Notes: generated by a model from the sequence alone, not told the origin. Numbered from the stretch's first letter, positions 21,338 through 33,060 are shown. The stretch: DNA of 64,000 nucleotides from Siphonodentalium dalli (GCA_032622095.1 CP136067.1:73992705-74056704), one strand, 5' to 3'. Translations and numbers: made by a program.

Positions 21338-21393
21338 TGGTCGGCGGGACTTCTAGTTAACACTGCAGTGTTAACTAGAAGTCCCGCCGACCA
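21338..21393. repeat. Perfect 56-bp palindrome, no spacer
   Basis: Symmetric about 21365/21366 (CTGCAG). Each arm contains GTCGGCGGGACTTCTAG and GTTAACACTG. Every one of the 28 base pairs matches. No gene is associated. Confidence 0.95.
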
Positions 21394-22054
21394 TGGGTTA
21401 AGCCTATGTCGCATAGATGGGAAATAATTAGGTGTTTGTAATCTATCATCATCATTATCAAGGGAGGTAATTTAAACCCTGCATGGACATTTTGAACTCC
21501 TCGACCTGTGACCTCTGTGGGCCAAGGTGAAACGGTGACGGAATCTGACGATGTTTGCCGAATGCCTGCATGAAGTTTAATTGGAAGCGGAAATGGCCGA
21601 GTCGTTGAGAATGAGTTGGGTGGTGATCGCTCAATCATGGATCCCAATATTACAAACCTAATTTTAAACATGCTTTAATTTAAACAAATATCCTCCTGTC
21701 AATGACGAAACTGATCAGTGTTGCCAATATTGTCCGACTCAGGTTTCTTATCATATCACGACGGTAATTCACTAATTGCTTTTGATATTTCAAATCAAGA
21801 TTTTGCAACCATGCATATACTTGTTGTTGTTGTATTCTTTGAGTCACTCTTTTGACAAAATTTGAGTTTTGTAAATTTGTTAATTGATAGCAACCTCAAA
21901 CTTTGTCAAAGGTTTTTTGAATAATCAATGGAATCTGGGAATATTTGGTCTTGTTGTTGTCTATAGGTCGACAGAAGCACCAACAAAAATTAAATTTGAC
22001 AGAAGATTTTTTTTCAAATTTTTTGAAGTTCTGACAAACTGGTATTTTTTGTCT
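21394..22054. other. Non-coding stretch, nothing identified
   Basis: Short ORFs only. I found no domain, RNA gene or clear repeat. Confidence 0.35.
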
Positions 22055-22312
22055 GTAAAACAATTTTAAGTTAAGTGTCAAAATTTCCAAAGGATCTGAA
22101 AAAAACATTGTAATTTTTATGGCATATTCAAATGAGTGCCTATATAAAGGGTTATATGACCTTTTATTGCTCAATGAGCATAGAATTATTTTTTTTCCAA
22201 ATTTTCGAAGTTTGGTCATATGGTAATTTTTGTCTGTAAAACAACCTAAAGGCTAAGTGTCAAAATTTCAAATTGATCTTGAGTAAACATTGCTGTTTTC
22301 AAGGCATATTCA
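22055..22312 (+). repeat. Diverged 190-bp tandem duplication
   Basis: 'gtctgtaaaacaa...aagtgtcaaaatttc...catt...ggcatattcaaatgag' occurs at about 22050-22135 and again at about 22232-22318. Confidence 0.6.
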
Positions 22313-22445
22313 AATGAGAGGCAAAATAATTGGTTATTTCACCTTTTAATGTAAAATGAGCTTCAGATTCCCTTCCCTGCAGTGCTCCAACAACTTGTAT
22401 GTATATATTGCCTGATCTCCAGAATATTTGTGTGATATGGGTTAT

Positions 22446-22830
22446 ACTCAATAAGAAAAATAGACTCATCTTCTGGCATGCCCAACATTTATACATGTAC
22501 ATTGTTCACCGTGTTAGTTAGAATCTTGATAGGCAAAATTTCCCTGTCTAGGAGCTGGCCATACATGTATGTCATGACCTCACCCATATTATAAATCCAA
22601 GTGAAATTGAAAATTTGGGCAGAAACTCTACCCGCAATTCAAATGAAATTGAAATTTTGGGTAGAGAATTCACCCTCATTTTTAATTTAGGAAAAACTTC
22701 CCCTATAAGCACCTAGATCCTTAATTAGACAAGAATACTACCGGTACTCAATAAGAAAAATAGACTCATCTTCTGGCATGCCCAATATTTATACATGTAC
22801 ATTGTTCATTGTGTTAGTTAGAATCCTTAA
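22446..22830 (+). repeat. Direct repeats of about 88 bp, 300 bp apart
   Basis: The segment from 'actcaataagaaaaatagac' through 'gttagttagaatc' occurs at about 22446-22534 and again at 22746-22834 with only a few differences. The sequence between contains two copies of 'gaaattgaaa.tttgggtag/cagaa', so the spacer is itself repetitive. Confidence 0.75.
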
Positions 22831-22834
22831 TTAG

Positions 22835-24160
22835 ACCTCTGCAACTTAAAATTTTAATTCTATGATATGTTCCATCAACATGGCTATAACAAATTCATAT
22901 CAGGGTTGACAGCTATTTTAATGGTCAACCATGAGAAGTGAGAAACAAATATAAATGTTTTTGTTTGACCTAATGCATATATATATATGTATGTGGAGAA
23001 TAATTGGCAAAATAGTTGACAAGGACCATAACTCCAGTAACAAAATAGGGCATAATCAAAGTTGACATGTGCTGACATACCTAGATCATGCCAAGAATCT
23101 CTAGTTCCCTGGCTAACTGCCCATAGAGATCGCATTTCACCAGTGGAAAACCTTGGAACGTTTGAAGTTTTGACAGGGAACCTTATCAAGACGAATAGTC
23201 ATAATGCAGGGAATATATTTCTTGATTATTATCCATTCCTAGTGATGTACTTCACTGTATGTGAAGGTCCGGCCAACTCGAAATGTCTCCTGGGTAATTA
23301 ATTTGATGTTTATTGCGATATCGGCTCACAAAATAAGAGAAAAGCATTCAATTTAGTGAATTTACAGAGCAGTACATTATTAAGGAACAATTAACAACTA
23401 AGAAATATATTCTACACGTCATTTTTCGACTTAATAAGTTTTCCTGTCAAAACATCAAAAAGTTTCCAGGTTTTGTACTGGTGGAATACAGCCCTCATAA
23501 TTGGCTAAGGCAATCGGCAATGCCGAAGCCATTTGCTGAAGCAAGCTGGGCAACAATAAAGGGTTGCCTTAGCAGATTGCCGAAGCCAAACAATCTGAAT
23601 TAAAAGGGCTGTGGAATATGATCTCTTTGGGCATTAGCCAGAGTAGAGATTCATGCATGATCAACCTCCCCCTAGAATCCGGCTTTAAAAAAGACATTGG
23701 ATCCAAGATCTAGTTTAAGGAATATGGGACTATTTTGGAGTAGAACAAAAATGTTGTAGCTAGGAGGTATTTTTAAGCCACTGAAGAGGGTATTTTTCAC
23801 AATACTGTAAGCCACAGAGCACACATTTGTCGATTTATGTGCAACATGTATTTGAGATAACAATCTTGTGTTTCAATTTTGTATCACATACTTGTAGTTT
23901 ACGGAGTGAGTAGACGTATTTGTCAAATTCTAATTATGTTCCCAGTATACCACTGCCCCATCTCATATTAGGTCATATCATAGTCAATACATGTACATGT
24001 AGGTGAAGGTCCCATGACAGCTCGGGAATGCATGATTTACGTAACTTTGTTGAACCAAATTTTATTTTGCATACTCTCATGGGATTTCTTCCAGATAATC
24101 AGTTCAATTTTGATTGCGCCATCGACTCAATTAATCATGCAATGTTTTGTTGGGACCAGT
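22835..24160. other. Non-coding stretch with a small inverted motif at 23500-23590
   Basis: 'ggctaaggcaatcggcaatgccgaagcc' and, about 40 bp later, 'ttgccttagcagattgccgaagcc' form a short imperfect hairpin. Otherwise nothing is supported. Confidence 0.4.
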
Positions 24161-24164
24161 CCTC

Positions 24165-24515
24165 TGGCCACTATTTATATACATTTAAAAATTGGGACTG
24201 AATCTCTGGCACCCATTTACATCTTTTAAAAATTAACCAAATCTTTCGGGCATCTAATTACATAATTTTATATATGGATATAGCCTCCGCTTTACATCTT
24301 TTTAAATTTTGGACAGCATCTGGCCTTTATTTAAATATTTTTTAATTCGGAAAGATACTCTGGTCACTATTTACATACTAGTATTTATAAAATTGGACAT
24401 AGCCTCCAGGCCACAATTTGGACAGACTCGGGCGGCTATTTACATATTTAAAAATTTGGACACTATTTACACTTTTTTTTATTTTGGACAGAGCCTCCAG
24501 CCACTATGGCAATAT
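24165..24515 (+). repeat. Degenerate minisatellite, about 55-60 bp unit
   Basis: At least six decayed copies of a unit near 'ttggacagagcctctggccactatttacatattttaaaaa' in two parts: 'ggac..agcctc(c/t)' at about 24274, 24310, 24395, 24420 and 24484, each accompanied by 'ctatttacat' or a variant. The length and order of parts drift, so this is an old array. Confidence 0.6.
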
Positions 24516-24578
24516 CATATGACTTCCCCGTCGTCGCCCAATGTTTTGAGTTTTTCAAAGAAATGTAACTCTAACATT

Positions 24579-24618
24579 CCCGTTATTTAGTAAAATATTA
24601 CCTTTACTAAATAACGGG
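24579..24618. repeat. Perfect 16-bp-arm hairpin
   Basis: CCCGTTATTTAGTAAA at 24579-24594 pairs with TTTACTAAATAACGGG at 24603-24618 across an 8-base loop. It could act as a terminator-like RNA hairpin or be a tiny MITE. There is no gene context. Confidence 0.85.
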
Positions 24619-25261
24619 CACTCCAAAAGAATGACACCACAGAGAGACACGTTTCAAAAACACTATAGGAAAAACACTTGTAGGGTGGATGGGCTTGGGG
24701 AAGGTTGGCGGCACTTTAAAACAAACTTCAGCCCAAAATTTACTCGACGGGGAAGTCGTGTGAGATTGCCGCCACTATATAGTATATACAAAACTTCTCA
24801 TATTGGGCTGGATGGCTGGCTCATCTGTGGCAGGCGCACTAACGGATGAATAAACAGACGAAGACCATTCGCCCCTTCACCAAATTTTTCTGGGAATGAA
24901 TGAAAAAATTAGGCCATATTAGCCATGTAGTACTAATAATTGTTTGTAAAATATATTATGAGAAAAAAAAGGTTTATTTGGAAAAAAAATTTGCTTGTCA
25001 AAAAAAAAGGCAGAAACAGGGATCTTTATAGACCGCTTACTATTTTTTTAGACAGTATGGTCACTTATTTAAGTAATGGTGGAGAAGTTTTCACTCTTCT
25101 TGCAATCCCCACCAGTCCCCAGCCTCCTGAAATGACACACTGCCACCTCAGGAAGATGTACATTGTAACATGACTGACAGACTGATGTCAAGTGTTTGAA
25201 TTATTAAGTAAAAGATGAAAAATATAATAAGAAGATGTGTTATTTGTCTTGTGGATGAACA

Positions 25262-25630
25262 ATGAAAACATCAAATTCACCAAGCGAGACAGATGGCAAT
25301 AACATTCAAATCAACCTACCCCATGATTGTAAACAGAAAGTAGCCATTTTGAAAATACTGTGTACGAAAATTGGTGACAACAACAAACCACTATTACAGG
25401 GAGATGCTGCTAAATATGACCAAATGGAGTATAAGAATACTAACAATAGTAATGGAATAATATTTCCTAGTAATATAAATTGTGAAAAAGGCAATGACTA
25501 ATATAATAAATTGAGTTGTTAACTGAGAAAATTCTCCGAATTTGCATGTGTCCACACGAGGACCGGAAACGAGAACGCGGAAATGAGGTTGCTATTGTTG
25601 ATTGAAATTTGAACAGTGTTGAACTTGAAG
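25262..25630 (+). repeat. Duplicated segment, left copy
   Basis: 'aaaccactatt.cagg.agat', 'aaatggagtataagaatact' and 'gaggttgcta' occur in this order here and again at 27135-27320. A 79-codon ORF (25262-25501) lies in it, but the second copy is not open in the same frame, so I do not call a gene. Confidence 0.6.
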
Positions 25631-26300
25631 GTCCCTGGTGCAGTGCCAGTAGTCCAACAAATTAGACGATTCGGATTAAGCAGGGTTTCCGCCAGGCTGG
25701 CTGCGGGTCCGTCGCCCGGACACATTCCCCCTGCCGACCTTTGCCATGAAATCCTGCTCATACACAATAAATGACATTATTAAAAACTTATTCAGTCTTG
25801 TCTGTCTCGGCAGGCTATATATGATATTTAACCTTATTTTCATTAATAATGACTAAATGGAATCGACACAGTCCATCTTCAGAAGAAAAAAAATAACTGC
25901 ATGAACAAATCATAAATAGTGACAACCCACAAATAGTTCCACGGGATTCCCCCATGTGATTGGTGGGGAATTCCCTATCAAAGGAGATATCATTGGTTCA
26001 ATTTACTTCAGAGTATGGAACGTGGATCATAAAAAATGCCTCGGTACGGTAAATGGCGAAATTACAGATAAATCGGTCTTCATATATTTAATTATTTACT
26101 GGGTTTCCCCCCATAGCAGCTACCGGACCAATCCCCCGATCCCTAGCGGAAACCCTGGATTAAGACATATTTTAATATTTGGACATTTATGTTGTCTTAA
26201 TTCCTCATAAGGATTAAGATAATCGTAAATGTCCAAATATTAAAATATATCTTAATCCGAATAGTCTAATTTGCTAGACTACTGCACAGGCCTTCTAAGG
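25627..26300. mobile_element. TIR element with a nested hairpin
   Basis: The left end reads 'tgcagtgccagtagtccaac', 'aaattagacgattcggatta' and 'cagggtttccgc'. The right end carries the reverse complement: 'gcggaaaccctggattaag' at 26139-26165, then after an insertion 'cttaatccgaatagtctaattt' at 26249-26272. The insertion is a hairpin with about 33-bp arms (26157-26190 and 26226-26259). No transposase is encoded. The precise TSD is unresolved. Confidence 0.6.
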
Positions 26301-27129
26301 TAGCAATACACGATTTCCAGCAAACTTGCCAACCTGGGAGGGGGTAGCGTGTACTTCAAATCATTGCTGAGTCATTATCTTCGGCAATGGTCTCATCAAA
26401 CATGTTTTATTTTCGACAGAAATTTAAGGTGTAATCATATATCTGTAGCCTACTTGAGGTTCTTCGTACAATTTGTCATTGAGTTATGCCCCTTGGTTTG
26501 CACACACAAAACGCAAAATTTTACCCATTTTTTGACTCAAATTGGTCATTTTCAACCCAAAAACAGACCATGATAGAGTGAATGTCAGTACATAAGCTTC
26601 TTCCACCTGATAGAGCTATGTTAGAGCTGAGAAATATTTGAAATAAAAAAATAGTTATTGTATCAATTTGAAAAAAATATCTTGCAAACCCAGATGAAAG
26701 AATTCAGGAGAGATAAATAGGGCTATTTTCCTGTAACCAATAACACAGAGTTGGCCTTCACTGCAAATACGAAAACCCTGTTGCATATCAAAATTTTTCA
26801 CTTTTTTGAGAACTTTCCCAGTTTTATAAAATAAATAAACCTTCAAACCAGTAATGACACAGTTAACACAGGCTACACTGGCTGTTATGCCTCCCAGATA
26901 CTTATTTTTCTATTTTTCAGATTTTCCGTTTTTTTTTTTTTTTGGCCAATATTTTAAGTTCGGGCTTTGAACTAAAATGTCTGTAAGGTTTGGGCTTCGT
27001 TGGGGGAGCAAGAAGAGCCCAAATTTCTTAGCCCTTACTTATAACAGTGCCCATACAATCTAAAAAAATTGTAAACAGTTTGTCTCGCCTCTGTTTTCTG
27101 GCACTTTTTTGACCAGCAAAATTAGGTGA
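26301..27129. other. Non-coding stretch, nothing identified
   Basis: AT-rich with T- and A-runs (for example 26931-26942). No supported feature. Confidence 0.35.
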
Positions 27130-27330
27130 TATAAAACAAAACCACTATTTCAGGAAGATAAATATGAACAAATGGAGTATAAGAATACTTACAAAAGTGA
27201 ATAGAATAACAGTTAGTTGTCATATATAGTTCGAAAAGGGAAATAATCCTGGTACAAAAAGGCACTGAAAATGAAACTGTGGAAGTGAGGTTGCTACTAT
27301 TAAAGCAACATCAGGTTGAAGTTAAAAGTA
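27130..27330 (+). repeat. Duplicated segment, right copy
   Basis: Diverged second copy of 25360-25630. The TIR element at 25627-26300 begins at the right edge of the first copy. Confidence 0.55.
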
Positions 27331-27485
27331 AACTAAATTATGTTGGACATGGTGCTAATCAAATTATATTTTAACAAGTGTATGAATCCCGTTCGAGTAT
27401 TGTTGCTCTGTAGTGCTGGATTTTTGTGAGTTACACACATTCGGCTATAAGTATAAATGGTCTGTTTACTTCAAAAATCGAAAGT

Positions 27486-27595
27486 AGGTCAGTAGGCGAA
27501 CAGTCTTAATTTTTGTCCCGCAGTGTTGTGATTTATTTGTGTGACACATATTATACAGTACACTCTCCATGGTGCGGCACAACATTCACTTAAAT
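27486..27595 (+). repeat. Segment duplicated at 30823-30925
   Basis: 'aggtcagtaggcgaacagtc', 'cccgcagtgttgtgattt', 'gacacatattatacagtac' and 'catggtgcgg' are shared in order and nearly identical with the copy 3.3 kb to the right. Confidence 0.8.
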
Positions 27596-27827
27596 AGTTA
27601 TGTACGGTAAGAAACAAAGACCTCCATGTTTTATCTATGAAATAATGGTAAAGTTTTTACCAGTATTTGGTAAAAATGCAATTGCAGTTGTACAAATTTT
27701 GTAACTTGTCACAGCCACAGCTTGTTTAAATCTACAAATATTTACATACCATGTCTCAGATGGATGTCAAATCATTAGGCCCTTTTGGCCTACCAATTCA
27801 TATTTTTTTAGTTTACTGAACTTTTAG

Positions 27828-28225
27828 GTATAGCGCCAGTGTTGTATTGGTAAAAATAATAGTGAGGGAACGGATCATTTGATCATCACGAACAAAGCGA
27901 TGACTGCCATGATGCGGAACGCGTCATGGAGAAGAGCATGAGAGGAGGGTATCCTTTCTTATACTGCTGAATGTTTAGCCTTATATACTGCCATTACTGG
28001 TATTAAATAAAATTTGAATACGGTCAGTGATTAAATTGCTTCATGCACTGCATGGTACGTACCAATCATATCTTTCATCGAACTGCTTACTGACGTACAT
28101 TCGGTGGAAAGTAGTGAGGAGTCCAATTGTTCCCAAAGCTGAGGTGGTTAGGTCATGGATGCCATCTAGCCAGTGTTGTATTGCTAAAAATTGTAGTGAG
28201 GGAACGGAACATTCAACGTGAATTG
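27828..28225 (+). repeat. Pair of short direct repeats
   Basis: 'gccagtgttgtatt' followed by '(a/g)tagtgagggaacgga' occurs at about 27836-27881 and 28168-28210, some 330 bp apart. Confidence 0.65.
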
Positions 28226-28379
28226 ATGATCAACGGCTCTCGTACTTGTGGGGGATAGCGGGGTCCATAATAAAAAAAGGGCATCAAAGGAGGCATTAAT
28301 TTCCTCGCATATCCCCATCATATAATCTATACAAAATCCATCATAATTTATCTTCAAAATGGTCTGTTTTTATATGCAA

Positions 28380-28910
28380 AATGGTCAGAATATATAGAAC
28401 CAGCAGGTGGACCCGACTTCGTCCGGGCTGTTTCCCCTCTACTTTTCGGCGAATTGCGCGATTTGACCTTGAATTGTCAATTTTGAAGGTCAAGGTCAGG
28501 TGGGGTCAGGATTTGACCCGTCGAAAACACTCAGTGGACAAAAGTAACCCTATGTATCAAATTTCGTCAAAATCCCATAAAAATTTGTGATTTGACCGTG
28601 AATTTACCTGATTTAAAGGTCAAGGTCACGTCGCACAGGCAAACAAATAGGCTTACGACACTCCCCATACGAAAGTATCCCTAGACACTAATTTTCATCG
28701 AAATCCCGTGATACTCGGGCGTTTGACTTTGAAATGACCCGATTTCAAGGTCAAGGTCACATCGCACAGGCATATTAATAGGCCCATGCCACTGCCCGGC
28801 CGAAAGTACCCCCACATACCAAGTTTCATTGAAATCGGCTTGGCCGTTTTCGAGTCCATCGCGAACAGACAGACAGACAGACACAGATTTCCCAAAATAT
28901 ATAATAGATT
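28380..28910 (+). mobile_element. Retroposon-like 3' segment ending in (ACAG)n and A-rich tail
   Basis: Opens 'ggtggacccgacttcgtccgggctg' (a small dyad), then has three diverged copies of 'gatttgacc(t/g)tgaa...ggtcaaggtcac'. It ends with 'tttcattgaaatcgg', 'gaacagacagacagacag' and 'aaaatatataatag'. This end resembles the 3' tails of RTE-type LINE/SINE retroposons that I know from invertebrate genomes. There is no reverse transcriptase sequence in the window. Confidence 0.5.
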
Positions 28911-29289
28911 GGCAAAATTCATTTTTCAAGAACTCCCCCTCCATATTTTTGACGTACAATCGGCGGAAAATAGCGATGAGTCAGATTCTTATACTGAGTG
29001 ATAGAGAATAGATGCATTAAATTTCTATTAATTAAGATCTCAGTCATTGTTTAGACGGCCTGTGGACTACTGGAGTGGTAATAATTTGCTTGACCCTTGG
29101 TACGTTAAACACTAGATGCTGTCCTCGGTGCTTCATATAAAGTTAAACTGCTGCAATATAATAAATAACTGTTGACTTCTTGTCCACTTGTAACCAAGTA
29201 ATATCAGGAAATGATATTAAAACAGTTTAGTTTCATGAAAAGTACGGTACTGTGATGCACGGAGATGATATGATATGATATGAACATGA

Positions 29290-29424
29290 GGCTCTTATCA
29301 CATTTATTATTTATTTGCACTTAAGTTAGGCATAAATTATTTGCGATTAAGTTTAAATATATGTCTATCGATTTATTTGCGCTTAAGCGCAAATCATTTG
29401 CGCTTAAGCATAAATAATTTGCGC
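29290..29424. repeat. Palindromic 'TTGCGCTTAAG' minisatellite
   Basis: The motif 'atttgcgcttaag(c)', or its diverged form, recurs at about 29318, 29341, 29376, 29396 and 29418. CTTAAG is itself a palindrome, so units read similarly on both strands. Confidence 0.65.
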
Positions 29425-29428
29425 TTAA

Positions 29429-29897
29429 AGGTACTCAACCCGATAAAACTCCTCTCAATTACTATTTCAATGGCTTCGGGGGTCAAAAAAATTTGATTCG
29501 AGTCGAGGAAGTCACCCATCAAAGCTCAGATTTGTTAGATATCGATTTTAGAAATCTATTATTTTTCATTATCGGGAATTCTTACTGGCCCAGTACGTAG
29601 TCAATTATTACCACTTGATTATAGAGTTATCCATCCTTGTATGTTTGAATAGAATTTTGGCGTAAAATCTCGAGCATGTTACCAAATTGACGGCAGTTAT
29701 AAGTACTCATCTCGAGAACATAAGAATTTTCAAAAATCAATATCTAATAACTCTGAGCTTTGTTTGATGGGTTCCTCGACTCGAATCAAATATTTTTTAC
29801 CCCCAAAGCCAAAGAAATAGTAATATAGGACCCTCTGATCGGATTGTTGTTGTTGGAATCTGTTGAGATGGGGACCCTCTTTACGGGTTGAGTACCT
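29429..29897. mobile_element. 469-bp MITE with TTAA target duplication
   Basis: Starts AGGTACTCAACCCG and ends with its reverse complement. Both ends are bordered by TTAA (29425-29428 and 29898-29901). Inverted arms extend about 150 bp inward ('gattcgagtcgagga', 'aaagctcaga' and 'ttactatttc' pair on both sides). TTAA duplication is the hallmark of piggyBac-type elements, though the termini do not begin CCC, so another TTAA-targeting group is possible. It has no ORF. Confidence 0.75.
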
Positions 29898-30229
29898 TTA
29901 AGCACAAATACGTACCTAACATTCCCTTACTTCCCTCTGATTGTGAATGATTGAGTCCATCTCATAGTATATTATTATGGGCCCATAGTAGTAGCCCCAT
30001 ACATACATGGAATTCTCTTTACCCTGCTATTGCCACCCTCACAGACCTGGACAAGTTCAAATCTGCTCTCTATAGCGACCACATCAAACTCCCATAACCA
30101 ACCTGTACCTAATCTGAATTTTTATCATGTTTTTAAATAAAATCCAAAAATTCACCAAAAATATTGCACATAAAAATTGTATTATAGCTACACAATCATG
30201 CGCCTCATTTAAAACTTCAACATGATGAA

Positions 30230-30985
30230 GGTTAGGAGAAACCTATAGATAGATATTTCGAAAGTATGGAGAGCGCGGGCACAGGTCGGTATCCGATTTC
30301 TTATGTAATTATTTTTATGGAACTAGCTAAATTTTGTTAGGTTGTGTCGGAAATTGACATGAAATAGTGTGTTTGAGCATTGTTGCCATTAACCAAGCAT
30401 ATCTCTTTCAAAAAGGTGGTGAGTGTTTTCTCCTGTTTCGAGCCCAATTAAGAGTATAAGCTATCTGCACAGTACAGAGGTCACTCTCCAGCATGGTTGC
30501 GCGACCCTGTGCACAGCGCTTTGAAGCCACTGACAATCGGAAAGAAAAACACCGTCCAACATCCACACCCTGCAAAATGTTTTATGCTATGATAGATGGA
30601 ACTAGCTAAATTTTGTTAGGTTGTGTCGGAAATTGACATAAAATATTGTGTTGAGCACAAACAAAGGATAATGGTGTTGACATAGCTAAAAGCTAATTAA
30701 ACTGCGTGTTAATCAAGGTATGAGTCTAGATCGAACGAGCAAATCGCGCAAACTGGGATTTTTCTTGTAGGCAATAATCACCTGTTTGTTGAGAGGCTCG
30801 GTCAATTTAGTGTTTAATAATAGGTCAGTAGGCGAACAGTCTTAATTTTTGTCCCGCAGTGTTGTGATTTGTGTGACACATATTATACAGTACACTCCCC
30901 ATGGTGCGGTACTACATTCACTTAAACATGATGAAGGTTAGGAGAAACCTATAGATAGATAGCTAGATAGATAGATAGACTCAAA
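30230..30985 (+). repeat. Cluster of short segmental duplications with a GATA microsatellite
   Basis: 'ggaactagctaaattttgtt' with following 'gttgtgtcggaaattgacat' occurs at about 30320 and 30599. 'catgatgaaggttaggagaa' with 'acctatagatagata' occurs at about 30221 and 30927. The second is followed by (GATA)n at 30952-30980. The copy of 27486-27595 also lies here (30823-30925). Confidence 0.75.
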
Positions 30986-31761
30986 AGTTGAAGAAAAAAC
31001 ATATTTCCATATGCATATCAGCATCTCTGTCCCTGGTGTCCCAAGAATTGGTGCCTCACTCCCAGAGCTCTAGCATATTTTATTAAAGGTACATCTCCTG
31101 CAAAGATATATACCATTTCCATGGTCGTGCGGTCACATGATTTAACATGTGACAATGACGTCGCGATTAGGGGAATTCCCGCTACTATCAAAATATCTAC
31201 GATTTTCGACTTCTTATACATATTTGAATTTATACCAATTTGTCACTTATGCTGTTTGCCAATTTATCTATTTATAAATGGCATTGGGCATATATTATCG
31301 ACCTCTGTGTGTCAATTACGCAACAATTGCAATTACGCAATAGCATTATAAAAGTTATAAACAACCGTGGTTCGTTTGAACATCCAATAACACTTTATGA
31401 AGGAGGGATAATAATCCGGTATTAATATGCAATCATATATACAAACGCTCTTTATTCGCACCATATCTGGAATAGGTTAACAGGGAACGCTCTTTATTGA
31501 GTCATGGTAAAGGAAAATTGGAATTTGACTCAGAATATTTGTCATCGCGAATATTTACTAATTACACCAACACACGTAAATACATGAACACACACTTTTG
31601 ATATACATGCTTTGTATACCCGTCAAAGTCAAAGCAATTACCGGTTTATTAAACGTTTTTTATTCGCACCATATCAGGACTACGCTTAACATGGAATGCT
31701 CTTTATTGAGTCACGGTGAAGGAAAGTGGGGCTTGACTTAGAATAGTTACTAAATTATTCC

Positions 31762-32040
31762 TCAATATACTCCACACTTTAGCTGCAATTTTATGTATTT
31801 GTAAAATAAAGCGCTCTTTATTTGGTATATGCAATCCCTTTTAAACGATATGTTCGATTGGATATACTCATGACAAGACGCTCCGGCAAATTTATATTCT
31901 TTACAGGAGTTGACGTTTTTCCCACAGAAATCCCGCCAAATGTCACGTAAACGAACATCGTTTGGAAATGAATGTAGAATTATACCTAATTGAGAGTCAC
32001 AACACTGGCCACAGCCGAAAACACTGCATTTATTTGGCAT
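31762..32040 (-). pseudogene. Truncated THAP-domain reading frame
   Basis: Starts MPNKCSVFGCGQCCDSQLG at 32040 and continues HSFPNDVRLRDIWRDFCGKN. This is the first half of a THAP zinc-binding domain (C2CH type, with the first Cys pair present). It then jumps to the C-terminal tail seen in the other copy (NVNSCKEY), so the segment with the last Cys and His is deleted. Without those ligands the domain cannot bind zinc. The ORF continues to 31762 in non-homologous residues. Confidence 0.65.
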
Positions 32041-32160
32041 TGTCATGGATGAATGAACGAAAAATAATTGTGAATATATGGGACACTCGGGGCATATATA
32101 TGGAAAATTGTAACAACATTGTGAACACGCACCCTATTAGAATTCACATGTTGGCTCGTG

Positions 32161-32168
32161 TTTTATAA
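32161..32168 (-). promoter_or_regulatory. TATA box of THAP-unit copy 1
   Basis: TATAAAAC on the minus strand, about 120 bp before the THAP start codon. The same box and the following 'acgagcc' are conserved in copy 2. Confidence 0.5.
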
Positions 32169-32615
32169 ACTTTTGACACGACAGTGTTATCCACCCCGCT
32201 CAATCGGCCTTCTATATTTATGTCAAAGCAATAACTTTCCAAACAGCACTTATGACAAATCACAAGAGAAGATAACTCATGGGGCGATGACAATTCACCA
32301 CGTATACACAATGTTATTGACATGCCCCGCAGTAATTCCATTACACTCACATGCTCGTGTCGATTCCGCATTTTATGTCGCCACTCAGATGATGTCATAT
32401 AGGTAGACACAATTAACTCCGATTCCGTGTTTTGAATTAGTCTACTCATATGAGGATTTGCGACGGAGATAGCCGACAACCGGTGGGGTTATTATTAATT
32501 TATTTCTCGGCTTATTAATTACGCGATTGTTATGGGAATTAGATCATTGTAATCATAATAGGGGTGGCTTTCCGATAGTGTTTTGTTGTATTCATCAGGA
32601 TAGCAATCCTTTAAG

Positions 32616-32679
32616 TGCAAATAAAAATTAATATGCATTGATCCCCATATTGATTTGTTAACAAAGCTTAAAGCTCTAG
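32616..32679. other. Short unique spacer
   Basis: No feature between the THAP unit and the next dispersed repeat. Confidence 0.3.
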
Positions 32680-33060
32680 TTTTTAGCCTCACCTGAGTCG
32701 AAGTCTCCGGTAGAGCTATGGTCATCACTCCTCGTCCGTCCATTCGACCATCCGTCCGTCCGTCAACAATTCTTCAAACATCTTCTTCTCTGGTTCCATA
32801 AGACCGAATGGGTTCATATTTGGTGTGGATGTTCCTTAGGTGACTGGAATTCAGATTTGTTCAATTGAGCCTTTATAACTCTTTCCCTCCATAGTAATTC
32901 TAAAAACGACTTCTTCTCAATTATCATCGGGCCGAATGGGTTCATAATTTGTATGAATGGTCCTTGGGTGACTGGGGTTCAGATTTGTGGGCGGAGCCAG
33001 GGACATAACTTTAAAAAAAAATTTTAGATTGAACTTCTTGCTCAATTGAGAAAACAAAAA
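32680..33060 (+). repeat. 'CACCTGAG' dispersed repeat, copy 1
   Basis: Begins 'ttttagcctcacctgagtcg' with the decayed dyad GAGtCGAAGTCTC, then 'gagctatggtcatcactcct', a GTCC run, and 'gaccgaatgggttcatattt'-type units. It ends in an A/T-rich tail with 'ttgctcaattgag'. Copies lie at 35520-35990, 55815-56360 and 61765-62175, all on the same strand. Non-coding. Confidence 0.7.

Larger units (their letters stand above)
31440..32615 (-). mobile_element. THAP-unit copy 1 (minus strand)
   Basis: The whole segment matches 53121-54290 in inverted orientation: the 5' boundary at 'cttaaaggattgctatcc', the upstream region, the TATA box, the THAP start, and the AATAAAGAGCG 3' region. The 3' part is duplicated here (31452-31590 and 31672-31760). 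The coding part has an internal deletion. No TIRs or TSD could be fixed, so 'mobile' is inferred from the two copies. Confidence 0.55.
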
